A stretch of 64,000 nucleotides of DNA. Origin: Phycomyces nitens. Lineage: Eukaryota > Mucoromycota > Mucoromycetes > Mucorales > Phycomycetaceae. Positions 33,070-45,696 of this stretch are shown one piece after another. Position 1 is the first letter of the stretch. Every line of letters begins with the position of its first letter. A model generated the notes under the pieces. That model was not told the DNA's origin, did not search any database, and saw nothing but the letters and a program-made list of their open reading frames with translations. A program made the translations under genes and the position numbers. The stretch lies in contig JAHRBC010000005.1 in NCBI GenBank assembly GCA_022702545.1, positions 4,030,001 through 4,094,000 on the forward strand, written 5' to 3'.

Positions 33070-33671
33070 TGACACGTTGTGTGTAGCTCCATATTTCCAG
33101 CTGGCCCAAACATATCATATCTTCCCAAATCTTTCTGTATTGATTATGTAAACATATTGGTTAAGTAATGACCTTGGGAAGAACATGATTGCTACATCTG
33201 GCATACCAATCAATTGAAAATCATAAGGATTGTAACAAAGAACCCCAACAATATTTATCTATTCCTATCTATCTTATTCATTATTAACTATCCAAAGAAA
33301 CATGATCTATCCCAACATTTTAACAATAGTTTAGTAATATCATACTAATTATATTATAGTATTTATTATCGAAATATCTATATAAACATCGAAATGATGA
33401 AAGCAATAAACAATATCCTTACACTTCACTTCTTTTCTTTTATATATCTTTCTCAAGAGAACAAGCTGCCGATTGCCAATATTTGGGCTAAGGAGTTGTT
33501 AGAGAAGATTGATATTTACTCTCTTTTTATTTTATACACCTTTCTCAAGAGAACAAGCTGCCGATTGCCAATACTTGGGCTAAGGAGTTGTTAGAGGAGA
33601 TTGATATTTATTCTCTTTTTCTTTTAACCGTTTGGACCACTTCATTACATAAACCAACACAGCCCGTCTCA
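33070..33671 (+). repeat. Gypsy-2 5' LTR (602 bp)
   Basis: TGACACGTTG...CCGTCTCA. A TATA-like CTATATAAAC lies near 33379. A 92-base tandem duplication starts at 33448 and 33540 (CTTTCTCAAGAGAACAAGCT). The short ORFs in it are made by this repeat and are not genes. The primer binding site TGGAGGTCGTGCTG follows two bases after the LTR. Confidence 0.95.
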
Positions 33672-33731
33672 TCTGGAGGTCGTGCTGAGGAAACAAAACA
33701 AACAACTCAAGAACTGCGCTGTGCAAACAAC

Positions 33732-34500
33732 ATGACTGAAAATAACCCTGCAAGACTATTCAAGTTCCTTGGTCCCATGGAGATCTTTACTGGAACTACA
33801 AGCATTGACCCAGTTCACTGGCTTCGACATCTCGAAAGAATTCGCATGGGTGCCACCCTCTCTGATACTGAAATCGTCTTGGTCGCTGCTACCCACATGA
33901 AAGGAAACGCTGCTTGCTGGTGGGCTGTTAACGAAGACAACATCACAACATGGGATAACTTCAAAAAACAATTTAAAAAGCAATTTGCATCAGAACAATT
34001 CGAAGAAATCTGGTAGAGAGAAATTGAAACAACTACCCAAACTACTAACCAATCTGTTACAGATCTAGCCCTCAAACTTCAAGAACTTCTAGGACTGGTG
34101 AAGGTCACCAACAAAGGACAGAAAATAAGAACTCTCTTGAGAGCTCTCCACCCTGAAACCGCTTATCAAATCGAAAAAATGGGAGTCCCTGACAAATGGG
34201 ATGATCTGGTCAACCGTGCATCAAAGCTACAATATGTTCAAGACAAATACGAAAAACCATCCTCTTATTCGCAACCCGCAAGAAGTCAACGTTCCCAACC
34301 TCACTCTGACGATGCCTCTAGTATTCATGGTGCTCTATCTAATCTTGTACGAGAATTCAAAGCGTTAAAAATACATTTGGTCGACTTCAGAAAACCAAGA
34401 AGAACATTTACTTGCTTCGAATGCAGCCAAGAAGGACATTGAAGACCAGAATGCCCTAACCTTCAAGAAACTAGCCAGGGAAAAGGCCTTGGGCACCAGT
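33732..34500 (+). pseudogene. Gypsy-2 gag
   Basis: ATG at 33732 opens a gag domain: LFKFLGPMEIF, DPVHWLRHLERIRMG, GNAACWWAVNED and WDNFKKQFKKQF. A TAG at 34014-34016 follows EEIW and the frame continues with REIETTTQ, IRTLLRALHPETAYQIEKMG and VREFKALKI. The zinc knuckle CFECSQEGH(stop)RPECPN has TGA at 34440-34442, which CGA-to-TGA or TGG-to-TGA would give. A further frame change lies near 34480-34500. Confidence 0.85.
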
Positions 34501-34502
34501 AG

Positions 34503-36052
34503 AGGGAAATACTGCTGCCCACCTTGTACAAATCTCACAACAGAATCATCATGAATCCACCGTCAATCTAATCGAATCTGTTCCTACCTTCACCACTCAA
34601 AAGAGGAAAATAATGGATGCTAACATTTTGGAACCTTCACTCTCAAACCGTCAAAAAGGAAAAAGACCTGCCAGACATATTTCAAATAAACACCTCTTCC
34701 CTCATTTTCCGGTAGCCACAAGAAGATTTTCTCCCCCAGATTTTGACACAAAAATGAGCGAAGTCACTGGACCATCCAACTCCCACATTCCTATTGAAAA
34801 TGCAAGAAAAACCAGAACCAAAAGAGCCCCTCCAAAATGTCTACCCGTAAAAATACCAAAGAGAGATGTCTGGAATACACTACTATCAACAGACGCAGGA
34901 TTAACAGTTGCTGACTGGTTAGCAATGAACAAATCCGCAGCAAAAGATATCAAAGATGGTCTCTGTTACTTACATGGACGAAAGAAAATTCCAATTCCCC
35001 CTATCAACATGGTTATAAACCAAGAAGACACAGACACAACCCTTGAAACTGATACCGAAACCAACAACGACACTGATGACGACATTGACACTGACATGAA
35101 TACTGACATTGCCACCAACAAAACCAATAATGAAACGGATAGTTTGAACAATGACATTGACTCGGAAAATGGTGTAAATGACTCTGATGAATATGACTCT
35201 GCCCAAGAAGATAGCAACGACACCACCTATACCTACAAGTATAATTTCAACAATTTCTCTGTCAGCCAACCATTGAAAGCTCCGATCATGATCAACAACC
35301 ACATTATCCTGGCCATCTTCGACTCTGGCGCAAGTGTCTCCATCATTGGACAAAATCTAGCAGTAAAACTTGGCCTCAAGCCGACTGGAGACAAATTAAC
35401 CTTATCAAGTCTTGATGGAGAATCCAAAGAACCATGCCATATAGTAAAGAATGTACCAGTAAGAGTTGCCGGAAAACTTAGACCAGACACGATATGTGTC
35501 AAGAGTGGACCCTCGAGCAAAGATCTTTGTCTCCTTGGAATGACCTGGTTCCGAACTTATGGAATACAGCTTCGACCCCAAGATTCAACAATTATAATAC
35601 CAACAAAGCATGAGTCTGGATATGTTGAGTTGAAAGGAGAAACACGAAGAATACAACAACAGTCAGCTCAAGTATACTCAATCAATATCCGTTTACAAAA
35701 AAGTCCAGAACCACATGAAACCTACTGCCCAGATGGACCAAGAACACCTGAACAAGATTACGACAAATATCTGCGAGAAAGTCAACTTGAAGTTTCACAA
35801 AACCAATTTGTAACACCTCTACTCTGGGAGAACAATGGAACACAAAACGCCAACATATCCCAACAAGAGGAACACATATCTACAGGAAACCAATTACTGG
35901 GATACGTTGACGAAGCACTCTCTGAAACATTGAATGAAGAAACAGAAATACCAAACCTTATCAACAACCTTTTGAATAAGAATCAACACGCATTTGCCGA
36001 AAACAATAGATTAGGCCTAGTCAACCTCTTGGAACACCACATACCCACAACC
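34503..36052 (+). pseudogene. Gypsy-2 pol, protease part
   Basis: Open frame (ATG at 34613) encoding a linker, a region rich in Asp, Thr, Asn and Glu (35020-35210), and an aspartic protease with IFDSGASVSIIG near 35318-35350 and LCLLGMTWF. After a variable spacer the frame reaches LLEHHIPTT at 36052, where CACTA-3 is inserted. When CACTA-3 and one ACC are removed the frame runs on into the reverse transcriptase as IPTTTAQPIRSRPYRL. Confidence 0.9.
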
Positions 36053-37478
36053 CACTGCAAAAATATGTTCCTTTTACATATGTAAAATAATATGAAATTC
36101 TGAGTGAAATAAAAGATTTTACCCAGAATTTGAGTAATATTTTACTATTCAGACAGATATTATTTCCACCTGTAATTCTTTTATTTATCCTAAGGATGGA
36201 AACACTCTCATAAAGAACTATAGTATTACCATACACAATCTGACTATAAATTACTTTTTTTTTAAAAAAAACAGATGTTCTTGTATAACGTTGCATTTTT
36301 GTTTTCTTTTAAGAATCAAGAAAACAATAGTTTAAGGATTATAGAAATGCACAAATGTTTTATTTCACGTATCAATGGTGGCATTTTATTGGATTATATT
36401 TTAACTGTCACTATAATAACAGCTTCTCATTGAACAGCTACATGGTTCTCACACTTTTTATAAATATTTTATTATTTTTATTTTTAGGAGAATATTATTT
36501 AGAATTTTGTTCTAGACCTAGATTTCAAAAATATTACTCATCTATAGAATATACCTTTTGATATATAGACACCATATCAGTAGGTACTCCTTGTAAAAGA
36601 CAAATAAAGCAGGCAAGTTTCTTGTGAATAGGTATTTACATATCTGTGATAAAAGAAGTAATAGATATTAATTTTTAAAATAATTTTCATATTTTTCATT
36701 TTGTATTTACCTATAAAGTTATATGTGATCATAGACAAATATTTATTCCAGATTGCAGATATAAAATGTGATAACTAAAGTAGTATTTGGCAAAGAGTAA
36801 GACCTTATACAAGATGTTTGCTTACATATTGAGAGTTGCGGGATAAAAACAAAATACAGAACATGGATTGCAATATGTTCAACTAAAAAATAATAAATTA
36901 ATAAGAGAAAATATAACGATCTTTTTATATTTACCATGTATATTATCATCAATATCATTTTGAAATATCAGAAAGCCGTGAATCTTTTAAATAAATAATT
37001 AGTAAACATATAGTTTATCATGGTATTATATTTACCTTTGTCATAAAAGAAGAGCATATTATACTATATTAATAATATATCAGTAGTTAATATAATATAC
37101 TTGATGATATAAACAACATGTTTAAAAATAATAACTTACCAGGGTATTGAAAGATAAAATAAAAATAAATAGGAAAGAAAAGGAAAAGGAGAATATATTA
37201 TTTGAAATTTATTTGAGGTTACCATGAGTTGTACATACTGGGACCCAGTTTTACAGACCAAAATAGATTAATACAGATGATCTTACAGCACTGATTAAAA
37301 ATGTAAATTATAATAAAAATATTTTCAATAAGCATATTGTAGTCTGTCCCCTTTTTATTTTCTAAATATCTTTACCAATAACTGTATCTTGCTTCGTATG
37401 TATTTATATGCTGAATAGGCAAAATATAATATTTTAATATATTCATATATTGTTATATTTATAAAATACATATAGAAA
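36053..37478 (-). other. CACTA-3 gene-poor end region
   Basis: AT-rich. On the minus strand a hydrophobic segment near 37190-37140 ends at a GTAAGT donor, and further donor and acceptor words follow to about 36560, matching the layout seen next to the accessory genes of the other two CACTA elements. No reading frame can be assembled with confidence. Confidence 0.35.
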
Positions 37479-38717
37479 ATGTCTTCTAGCTCAAGAAACT
37501 CTAATCGCAGATCAAATGCCAATGAGCAGCCTGGCAGTTCTTCCCAGGGGGCAGACAATCAGCCAAAACGCCGCAGACTTGTGCCAAGATCTGAGACAGT
37601 CAGAAATGATGATGAGGGTTATAAAGAACTCTCTGGACAGATGGCATCGATGAGTCACCAGCTTAGAAAGATGTATGACATGCAGGCTAGCTCAGCAAAC
37701 GCAGTGAGCATGTTCATGAATGCTCATGCCAATGGTGTTTTTAATGGAGCACCTGCTGGCCCAGTTTTGCCAGCAACTATCTCTCCTTCTGTTCCTGCTC
37801 AGCCTTCTCTCAGTGAGAGTCAGATGAGTGCAATCATTTTGGTATAAATAATCTTGACAGAGTATAATAATATATATTCTAATAAAAATATATAGGACTT
37901 GATCCATGAGAAAATGTGGATAAGGGACTTAAAGTCCAATGATCCCATAGAGATTGCTGAGAATGAAGCCAGGAGAAAATGGAATACTGATCAATGGATT
38001 GATCATCAGGACAATGTCGAGATTGTCAAATATTTGAGAGAGTATATACTCTCACAGCCTCGTGCTGCTGGATTTTGGCCAAGCATGGTAGTTGCTAAAA
38101 TCAAAAACAACTACAAGACCTTCTATCGAAGTGTTAACATGTCAGAGGAGGAAAGCATTATCAAGAAGCATAATGCACGCATCAATAGTCGAATGAGAGA
38201 GGTAATTATAAGAAAAATATTAATGCACATGGTTATTTTATATTCTAAAAATATTAACAGATTCTTAATCGCCGTATTGTTACCTATGAGACCAACTGGG
38301 AGATCATAGATGCTGAGATGGGTCCAAAAGAAGGAAATGCTCATGAGATGGCATATCTCAATGTTCTTCGAAAAGAGGTCATGTCAGATGGTGAATCAGG
38401 TGTTGAGGATTTTGGTGAAGGTGTCAGCCTGAAGGTTGTAAAGATTGCTCGTCCCAGTTGGAGAAGTGATGAGGTAATTATTTTCAATTTGTATTTGTTG
38501 CAGCACAAGTTAAAACTAATGACAAAAACAGTTAAACAGACTCTTGGCAATAATTGATCGCATTTCTAAAGACCGTGACTTGAGAAAAGGGCAGTCAAAG
38601 TCAAAACCAAAGACCCCTAGAATCCAAAGTCAATTAGAGATGAATAAATATATTTTTTCTTTTTCTCTCTATATTTTATATCAACTGCAAATCGTAAACA
38701 TAGCTGAAGAGTTTTGA
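37479..38717 (+). CDS. CACTA-3 accessory protein, unknown function
   Basis: ATG at 37479. Approximate exons 37479-37842, 37894-38200, 38260-38472 and 38536-38717. Exon 1 is Ser/Asn/Arg-rich with PKRRRLVPRSE and a possible coil (QMASMSHQLRKMYDM). Exon 2 contains KYLREYILSQPRAAG and VAKIKNNYKTFY, aligning with the NNYY region of the CACTA-1 protein, then HNARINSRMRE. Exon 3 has EVMSDGESGVEDF and RPSWRSDE, the most similar block in all three proteins. Exon 4 starts LNRLLAIID. Convergent with its transposase. The C-terminus differs from the other two copies and may be altered. No known family recognised. Confidence 0.72.
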
Positions 38718-38833
38718 CCAATAGATAAATATATTAAAAGCTAAGTATAAATTTTGCGTGGCAATGGAACTACAAGTTTTTTGCTAATCTTGCTTAATGG
38801 CTGGTAATCAACAATTGCAACTGGCATGAGAAT

Positions 38834-41800
38834 TTAGTGCATAGGTAGGATACTTTGAAAATCAACTCTTGAAAACTCGCTTTTGTGGATCTCAATGCCT
38901 TCCATTTCTCTAGTCCTATCAGATGTTGTTTTATACCATTTAACAAAGGCAAAGGTATGCTGGGGGTTGTGGTATTCAGTTGATAAGGATGCTGGACTAA
39001 ATGTGTGCACAAAAATATATTGGATTTCTCCAATATACCCATAGATTACATTTGTTTTGTCCTCCACAAACAGTGCCTGAATGTATGATCCACGTTTGTT
39101 ACCATGATTGCCTTTGAATACTTGGCCAAGAATGTTGATAGACTTCAGCATCACAATCCAATCATTGACAAAAGCAGAACTGTCCATGTTGATTTTGCAA
39201 CTTGAGATTGACCTGTCATTATAGACCACTTGGTAATATTCAACAAGACAATCATAATCAGGACTTGGCATTGGTGACAAAGGCTTTGTTCTAAGAGGAA
39301 ATGCAGATGGTTGAAGAGATTCGTTGCCTTTGATGGAAGATGTTGTATTGTATGCAGCATTTATGAAATCTGATAGTGAGAAGGTATGAGGTTGACTGGG
39401 TGGGATTACTGAATGAGTCTCAGTTTTTAACAATTTCTTGAATATGTCCAGATAACCGTGCTCATTGGCAGACTCAAGTATATTGCACGCAAAATCTTCC
39501 TTGTGGACTTCTTCAACAAATCTCTTCATATATGTCCATTCGAATCCGGTTTTCCTGTTTGTCTGGATGTTTTTGAGAATACCATTGTATCTCTCAAAGC
39601 CAAAAAGCCAGTAACCATAAACAGGGCCGAAGTCTTGAACTGTCTGATGTAAATGAAGATGAAGGTGCATATTTGGTGAAAGAAGATCAAGATCATAAAG
39701 ATTCTCACACCCTTGGCAAAATTGTTGTAGATATTCATGAGCATTGTCGATTTCGTCTTCAGTAATGTTGGGCTTGATGAGTAAACGGCATGCATTGACA
39801 AAGAATATCCAATTTTCAAACATTTTGGGTGGGAGCATATCTTTTAGAACAACAGGAGAATATACAAGGCACCAAGATTTCCACTCATTGGCCTTCATAA
39901 AAGGAAAGCCTTTTGCAATCTTTGTCTTCAATGGGGTGTAATCGGGTGGCAGTACCATATTCTTAACCATGTTTTGCATGGAGACGAGTTTTTTGGAGTC
40001 AATTATTCCATCTGCAACCCATTTTTCTATTATTCGTTTAGCAGTTCCCAAGAAAATGTTGTGCATTGGATCTATAATGGTGCAGCGGACAGCATCAAAG
40101 TACTCAAGATGATGCAGTTCAGACCAGCAAACACCATTTTCAACTTCAAGACGATGTCTCTCAGTCTTAGTGGTTGCATTTCTCCAGACCTCAGCATCCT
40201 TACGATTATCATTCTTAGTGCGAAGGAGCCACTTTGAGAAGTCAAATCCAGAATAATTGACAGAACTCGTTCCAGCTAACCGTGAGAATTGGCGTTTGCA
40301 CTTATGGCATGCATTTGTACTCGTATGGGATGTGAATCCACATACTTTCCTTGCGGCGGGGATGTCACAGGCAACCATGAAAAGAGCAGCACGGATTGTT
40401 GTACCACTTGGACATTGTTGGGTTTGGATTTTGATGCCCTTGTAAAGACTCTGCAACTCATTGACAAGAGGTTTGAGATAGCTGTTTATCTCTGATGTCT
40501 TTGCCTCCTTTGGCCCTGGCATTAATCCAACAAGAATTGTATTCTCCTTTTTGAATCTAATCTCCCGAGGAAGATTGTTGACGGCAAGATAAATTGCCCC
40601 ACAAGAGTAAGTAACACCATCAAATGGCTGGAACCAGTCAATATTTAAGGTCAACATGAGAGATCGGTCAGTATCAACGAAAGGGAAGCCATCAATGTCC
40701 AGAAATTCATTCCACATGGTAACATCATAAACGTCAAACAATACTCCATCTACTTTTGGCCCACGATTCCATGAATTGATTGCATCTTCAAATCCTGGGT
40801 GACAAAAAAACTTTTTCAATGAGTCTATGACAGAGTGGTACACGTATGTTCTCTTTGGGATTCGTGACTCAGATCCAGACTTGAATAACAGATTGGAACA
40901 CAAAGAGCTGCCGCCAAACTTGATTGATGTACAAGACAAAGGAACAGATTCACCGATATTGTAGATTGTATGGCATTCACTGCATGCAACATACTTTTTT
41001 ATCCCACTTGTCAAATTGCCATAACCTGCCAATTGCTTGAGACCAGGAACACTCAAAGGAAGACGAAATGGATCCTGGAATATTTCAAGAATCTTGTTGA
41101 TGATGGCAATCAAGATAACTGCTCCTTCATCAATGACATACAAGGATACAAACAGGGCAATGGTGGTGACAATGAAACAGTGGATGAAATTCAACTCTGG
41201 TTGTGGGTCCAAAGAAAAATCTTTTGTGTAAAAAATGAAAATTAGCTCATATAATTCTATTTATCAGGGGTCAATATTAATTCACGATATCCATACCTTC
41301 ACCAAAAATTGCCGCCTCATCATCACTATCTTCACTTTCTTCCTCATCTTCTTCATTCTCAGAGATGCTCTCATGAACACGGTTATCTCCATTGGTACCA
41401 AACATGACATCAGCTTCAGAAAAAGGTAGGTTCCTTGTCTGTGCTGGTGCTGCCTCATCTTTATCCAAATATTAAAATAAAAATCAGTAAAGAAAAATAA
41501 AAAATAAATTTATTTCTATTACTAAATTCGCCCTCATTTTCAATTTCATATTCTTCAACATCAAAAAACTGTTCATGTTCATCAACGGCTTCAGATGTTT
41601 CATGAATTGTTTCAATTCTGTCTTCATTAAATACTATATTATATTTGTTATTTTACTGGGAAAATATAATTATATTAGCTTTCTTACTCCTATGACTGAG
41701 AAGGTTTTTCTTTGTTTCTTCTATTCTCATATGTCGCTTGAATGTTTGAGAGGATATAATATTAAAGCCTCCCAGTTTGTTCTTGCAAACAGAACATCTG

Positions 41801-41838
41801 CACTCGACTGTATTTCTTGAACTTCGGTTAGGAGCTAT
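38834..41838 (-). CDS. CACTA-3 transposase (Tnp2-type)
   Basis: The large last exon is uninterrupted for about 790 codons (stop at 38834-38836) and includes the hydrophobic ATIALFVSLYVIDEG-like start, FRLPLSVPGLKQL, NIDWFQPFDGVTYSC, LMPGPKEAKTSEINSYL, DPMHNIFLGTAKR, LSPNMHLHLHLHQ and GYWLFGFERYNG. Upstream pieces fit the family: an acidic exon about 41297-41450 with LPFSEADVMFGTN, and a Cys/His exon about 41690-41838 with CRCSVCKNKLGGF and FKRHM. At the place where CACTA-1 and CACTA-2 start with ATG this copy has ATA, so either the start is lost or an upstream exon exists. It is the best preserved core of the three. Confidence 0.88.
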
Positions 41839-42072
41839 AATTAAAAGATTTTACAGTAAAGAAGAGAGATACAAGGCAAAGTTTATTTTATATATTTGGA
41901 TTTGGTATTCATTTCTTATGCTACACATGTTGTATAGCCAATCACAGTGACAAAACGTTTTGCTACATGTTTAAACTACCAAAAAAACATCTGATCTTTA
42001 ATTTTACCTTTTCTTTCACGTATAATTAATATTCTTTGAGATACGTGAAACTGAGCAATTTTTGCAGTGACC

Positions 42073-44886
42073 ACTGCTCAACCAATCCGTTCTAGACCAT
42101 ATCGACTTACTTGGGAAGAAGACAAAGCTCTCAAAATGGAAATTAATCATCTTGAACTTGGCCTTATTCGTCCTTCACAAGGATTATGGACCTTGCCTGT
42201 CTTCTTTGTCAAAAAGTGAGATGGAGGATTATGCCTAGTTGTGGATTACTGGAAATTAAACCAATTGACCATCAAAGATGCATTCCCATTACCGCATATT
42301 GATGATCTTCTTGACTCACTTGGTGGAGCTACCTGGTTTTCCACACTCGATGCCGCAAGCGGATTTTGGCAAATCCCTGTGGCACAAGATTCAATCGAAA
42401 AGACTGGCTTTGTAACACGACATGGAACATATGAATTCATGGTTATGCCTTTTGGTTTGACCTCAGCCCCATCCACATTTCAGAGAACGATGTCTATAAT
42501 CCTGCAACAATATATTGGAACCTTTGTTTATGTCTTTATCGATGATATAATCATTTTTTCCAAGTCACTCTCTGAACATGCCAAACACCTCAAACTAGTA
42601 TTTCAAGCTTGCCACACTGCGAACCTTAGACTCAAGAAAAGCAAATGTCTGTTTGCCAGACGATCAGTTGAATACCTAGGACACGTTGTGTCTGACAAAG
42701 GACTCTTACCTTGTGCCCGAAATGTAGACAAAGTAATAACCCTACCGCAGCCGCAATCAACAAACGACATCCACACTTTTCTTGGAATGACAGGCTACTA
42801 TCGACGCTTTATTCCTGACTACGCAAAAATTGCCCAACCGCTAACAAAACTACTTCAAAAAAAATAACTGATTCATTTGGACCCGACAAGAAAGAAAGGC
42901 ATTTGATACACCAAAGAAAGCCTTGGTCAATCCACTGATCCTAGCATACCCAGACAAAGAAATGATACAAATACTCACCACAGATGCCTCAACCAAAGGA
43001 CTAGGCGCGATCTTGTCACAAGCACCACCAGATGATCCTGAAAACGAAACAGTTATAACATATGGCTCTCGTGGATTACGAGGACCAGAAAGGAACTATG
43101 CAGCAACACACTTGGAGGCTCTAGCTCTGGTTTGGGGAACATCTCGTTTCCGACATTACCTGTCTGGAAGAAGATTTATATTACGAACCGATCATGCTGC
43201 CCTTGTCTATATAATTAAAAAACCCAACCCGTCAGCAAAATTGTCAAGATGGTCCGCAGCACTAATGGAATATGACTTTATCATTGAACACAAACCCAGA
43301 AAAAGCAATCCAGCTGATGCACTATCTCGACTCCTGCTCCAATAAAATACAAAAAATTGCCAGAAACACACTTACTCTACCTGAAAATACTACCGCTCAC
43401 CAAACCAAACAATTGCCCTGGAACACTCAACTCTCGACCACATCAGAACACATATCCCTCTCCAACAAACACATATACACCAACAGTCTTCACCAAAATG
43501 GATTATATCCTTTACACCGCTATCTACAACTATATCAACACCAATCGATATCCTGAAGAGGCAACAATCGAACACAAACGACGCATCCGAAGAAATGCCA
43601 GCAAATACCAAGCTTATCACAATAAACTCTTCAGAAAAACACCTAGTAGAACAATAGGACAAGAATTGTTACACCAAGGAATAGCAGAACAAGTCATTAC
43701 CCGAGTCCATGAAGAAGGACACACAGGAATCAACAACACATGGCGACGTCTGCAAACCCAATACACCGGCCCAAAATTATTCGAAATTGTACAAAAGGTT
43801 GTCCGCACATGTATAACCTGTCAAATGCGATCAAAAAAACCTCACAAAAGAACCGAAACAGCAAGACCTATTCCCACACCAGCACAACCATTTTACCTAA
43901 TTGGATGCGATGCAGTTGGCCCCCTAAAAGTATCTAAGAATGGATATCGTTATATCCTAGTAGCCATAGATTACCTCACTAGATGGCCAATAGCAGCACC
44001 CGTCAGAAACATCAATGAAAAAACTACCGCCCAGTTTTTGTACAACGAGGTCGTTGCCAATTATGGCGTACCTTCATATATACTCACTGATCAAGGACGA
44101 AATTTCACATCAGAACATGTCCGAAGCTTTCTTACTCTCCTCAATTGCAGACATTTGACTACCACCGCATATCGCCCTCAAACAAACGGTTTGTGCGAGT
44201 GAATGAATCAAACAATAGTCCAAGTACTAGCGAAAATTACCAGAGACGCAGAAGCACAAGAACGTTGGGATGAATATATAAAACCGTCCTTATTGGCAAT
44301 CCGAACTACTCCCAACGATACCACTAGACTTACCCCAGCTAAATTACTATTTGGTTACGACATGCGTACACCTGCAACCTGGAACCCACCGACAAAATGA
44401 TTCATTGGAAATCAATATCAAGAAGACATAACCCAAAGAACCAAAGTAATCAAAGACCTGACAAGTAATTTATACAAGGAGGCCCAAAGATTATCAAGAA
44501 CCAGACAAGAAAAAGACAAGTTACGCTATGATCATAACATTTGAAAACCTAAAAGGTTTTGCATTGGCGAACAAGTTTTAATGAGAGACCATGTTCCCCC
44601 ATCCAAGTTAGCCGACCGATGGCTAGGCCCAATGACTGTAACAAGAGTATACAATAACGGAACTTATCAGTTAACTGGACCGAATTACCGAAGACTTCAA
44701 AAGGCAATCAACGGTGATAATCTGATCCCCTTCGCCATACATTATTCATTAGTCCCTATAAAAGAAAATCAACTAATGAGCACACAGTTTCAAGCCTGGC
44801 TCCAACAACATCAACATGGAAACACCGAAGCAAGTAACAGTGAAAATCAAGACGATGACATGTCTTCTAGTTTGGCCGCAGCCTAG
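42073..44886 (+). pseudogene. Gypsy-2 pol: reverse transcriptase, RNase H, integrase (multiple stops)
   Basis: Reverse transcriptase: LVVDYWKLNQLT and VFIDDIIIFS (FIDD in place of YIDD). RNase H: TDASTKGLGAIL and RTDHAALVYI. Integrase: HEEGHTGINNT...CITCQM, then CDAVGPLKVS, LTDQGRNF and NGLCE for the Asp, Asp, Glu core. The module LADRWLGPMTVTRVYNNGTYQL precedes the polypurine tract GTGGGGGAACCC. Breaks: TGA after FFVKK (42219-42221), an A-run frame change with TGA near 42865-42875, a frame change near 43340, TGA after NGLCE (44200-44202), TGA after PPTK (44398-44400) and TGA near 44541. Arg is expected at several of these, so CGA-to-TGA is the simplest cause. Confidence 0.93.
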
Positions 44887-44897
44887 TGGGGGAACCC

Positions 44898-45499
44898 TGA
44901 CACGTTGTGTGTAGCTCCATATTTCTGGCTGGCCCAAACATATCATATCTTCCCAAATCTTTCTGTATCGATTATGTAAACATATTGGTTAAGTAATGAC
45001 CTTGGGAAGAACATGATTGCTACATCTGGCACACCAATCAATTGAAAATCATAAGGATTGTAATAAAGAACCCCAACAATATTTATCTATTCCTATCTAT
45101 CTTATTCATTATTAACTATCCAAAGAAACATGATCTATCCCAACATTTTAACAATAGTTTAGTAATATCATACTAATTATATTATAGTATTTATTATCAA
45201 AATATCTATATAAACATCGAAATGATGAAAGCAATAAACAATATCCTTACACTTCACTTCTTTTCTTTTATATATCTTTCTCAAGAGAACAAGCTGCCAA
45301 TTGCCAATATTTGGGCTAAGGAGTTGTTAGAGAAGATCGATATTTACTCTCTTTTTATTTTATACACCTTTCTCAAGAGAACAAGCTGCCAATTGCCAAT
45401 ACTTGGGCTAAGGAGTTGTTAGAGGAGATTGATATTTATTCTCTTTTTCTTTTAACCGTTTGGACCACTTCATTACATAAACCAACACAGCCCGTCTCA
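44898..45499 (+). repeat. Gypsy-2 3' LTR (602 bp)
   Basis: Same length as the 5' LTR and carrying the same 92-base tandem duplication. It ends at 45499 and is followed by CTAT and the resumed Gypsy-1 LTR. Confidence 0.95.
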
Positions 45500-45503
45500 C
45501 TAT

Positions 45504-45696
45504 CTTCCAATTCACTGTAAACGTAGTCGAATTGGTCAAGCTTTAATACACAGGAGTATTCAAAATAAGAGAGAGGATAAAAGATAATTTTTATTGTTTT
45601 GAATTGGGATATCTTATATAGTTTCCTAAATGATTATTCATCTTTGACTACACTGAAAAGGTGTCTAATGTTCTTACAAAATTATTATAAACTGAT
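45504..45696 (-). repeat. Gypsy-1 5' LTR, middle piece
   Basis: Matches 21584-21776 of the 3' LTR with one transition. Cut at CTGAT by the copia-like solo LTR. Confidence 0.93.

Larger units (their letters stand above)
36053..42069 (-). mobile_element. CACTA-3 DNA transposon, 6017 bp
   Basis: Ends CACTGCAAAAATATG (36053) and ATTTTTGCAGTG (ending 42069), perfect inverted 12-mers, with ACC duplications at 36050-36052 and 42070-42072. Inserted in Gypsy-2 pol. Transposase on the minus strand, accessory gene on the plus strand, and a gene-poor region of 1.4 kb at the left end, the mirror image of CACTA-1 and CACTA-2. Confidence 0.97.
33070..45499 (+). mobile_element. Gypsy-2: second Ty3/Gypsy LTR retrotransposon
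   Basis: LTRs at 33070-33671 and 44898-45499 (602 bases each), CTAT duplication at 33066-33069 and 45500-45503. It lies inside the 5' LTR of Gypsy-1, in opposite orientation. About 6.4 kb without CACTA-3. By eye the LTRs differ at nine positions, all transitions, five of them in CpG context. Coding regions carry several stops and frame changes. Confidence 0.95.

Noticed and set aside
33394..33594. 66-codon ORF repeated at 45222-45422
   Set aside because: It lies wholly in the Gypsy-2 LTR and is created by the 92-base tandem duplication.
34440..44545. Idea that UGA codes for tryptophan in this genome or element
   Set aside because: TGG is used normally throughout, host genes end normally, and most in-frame TGA codons fall at positions where Arg, not Trp, is expected.
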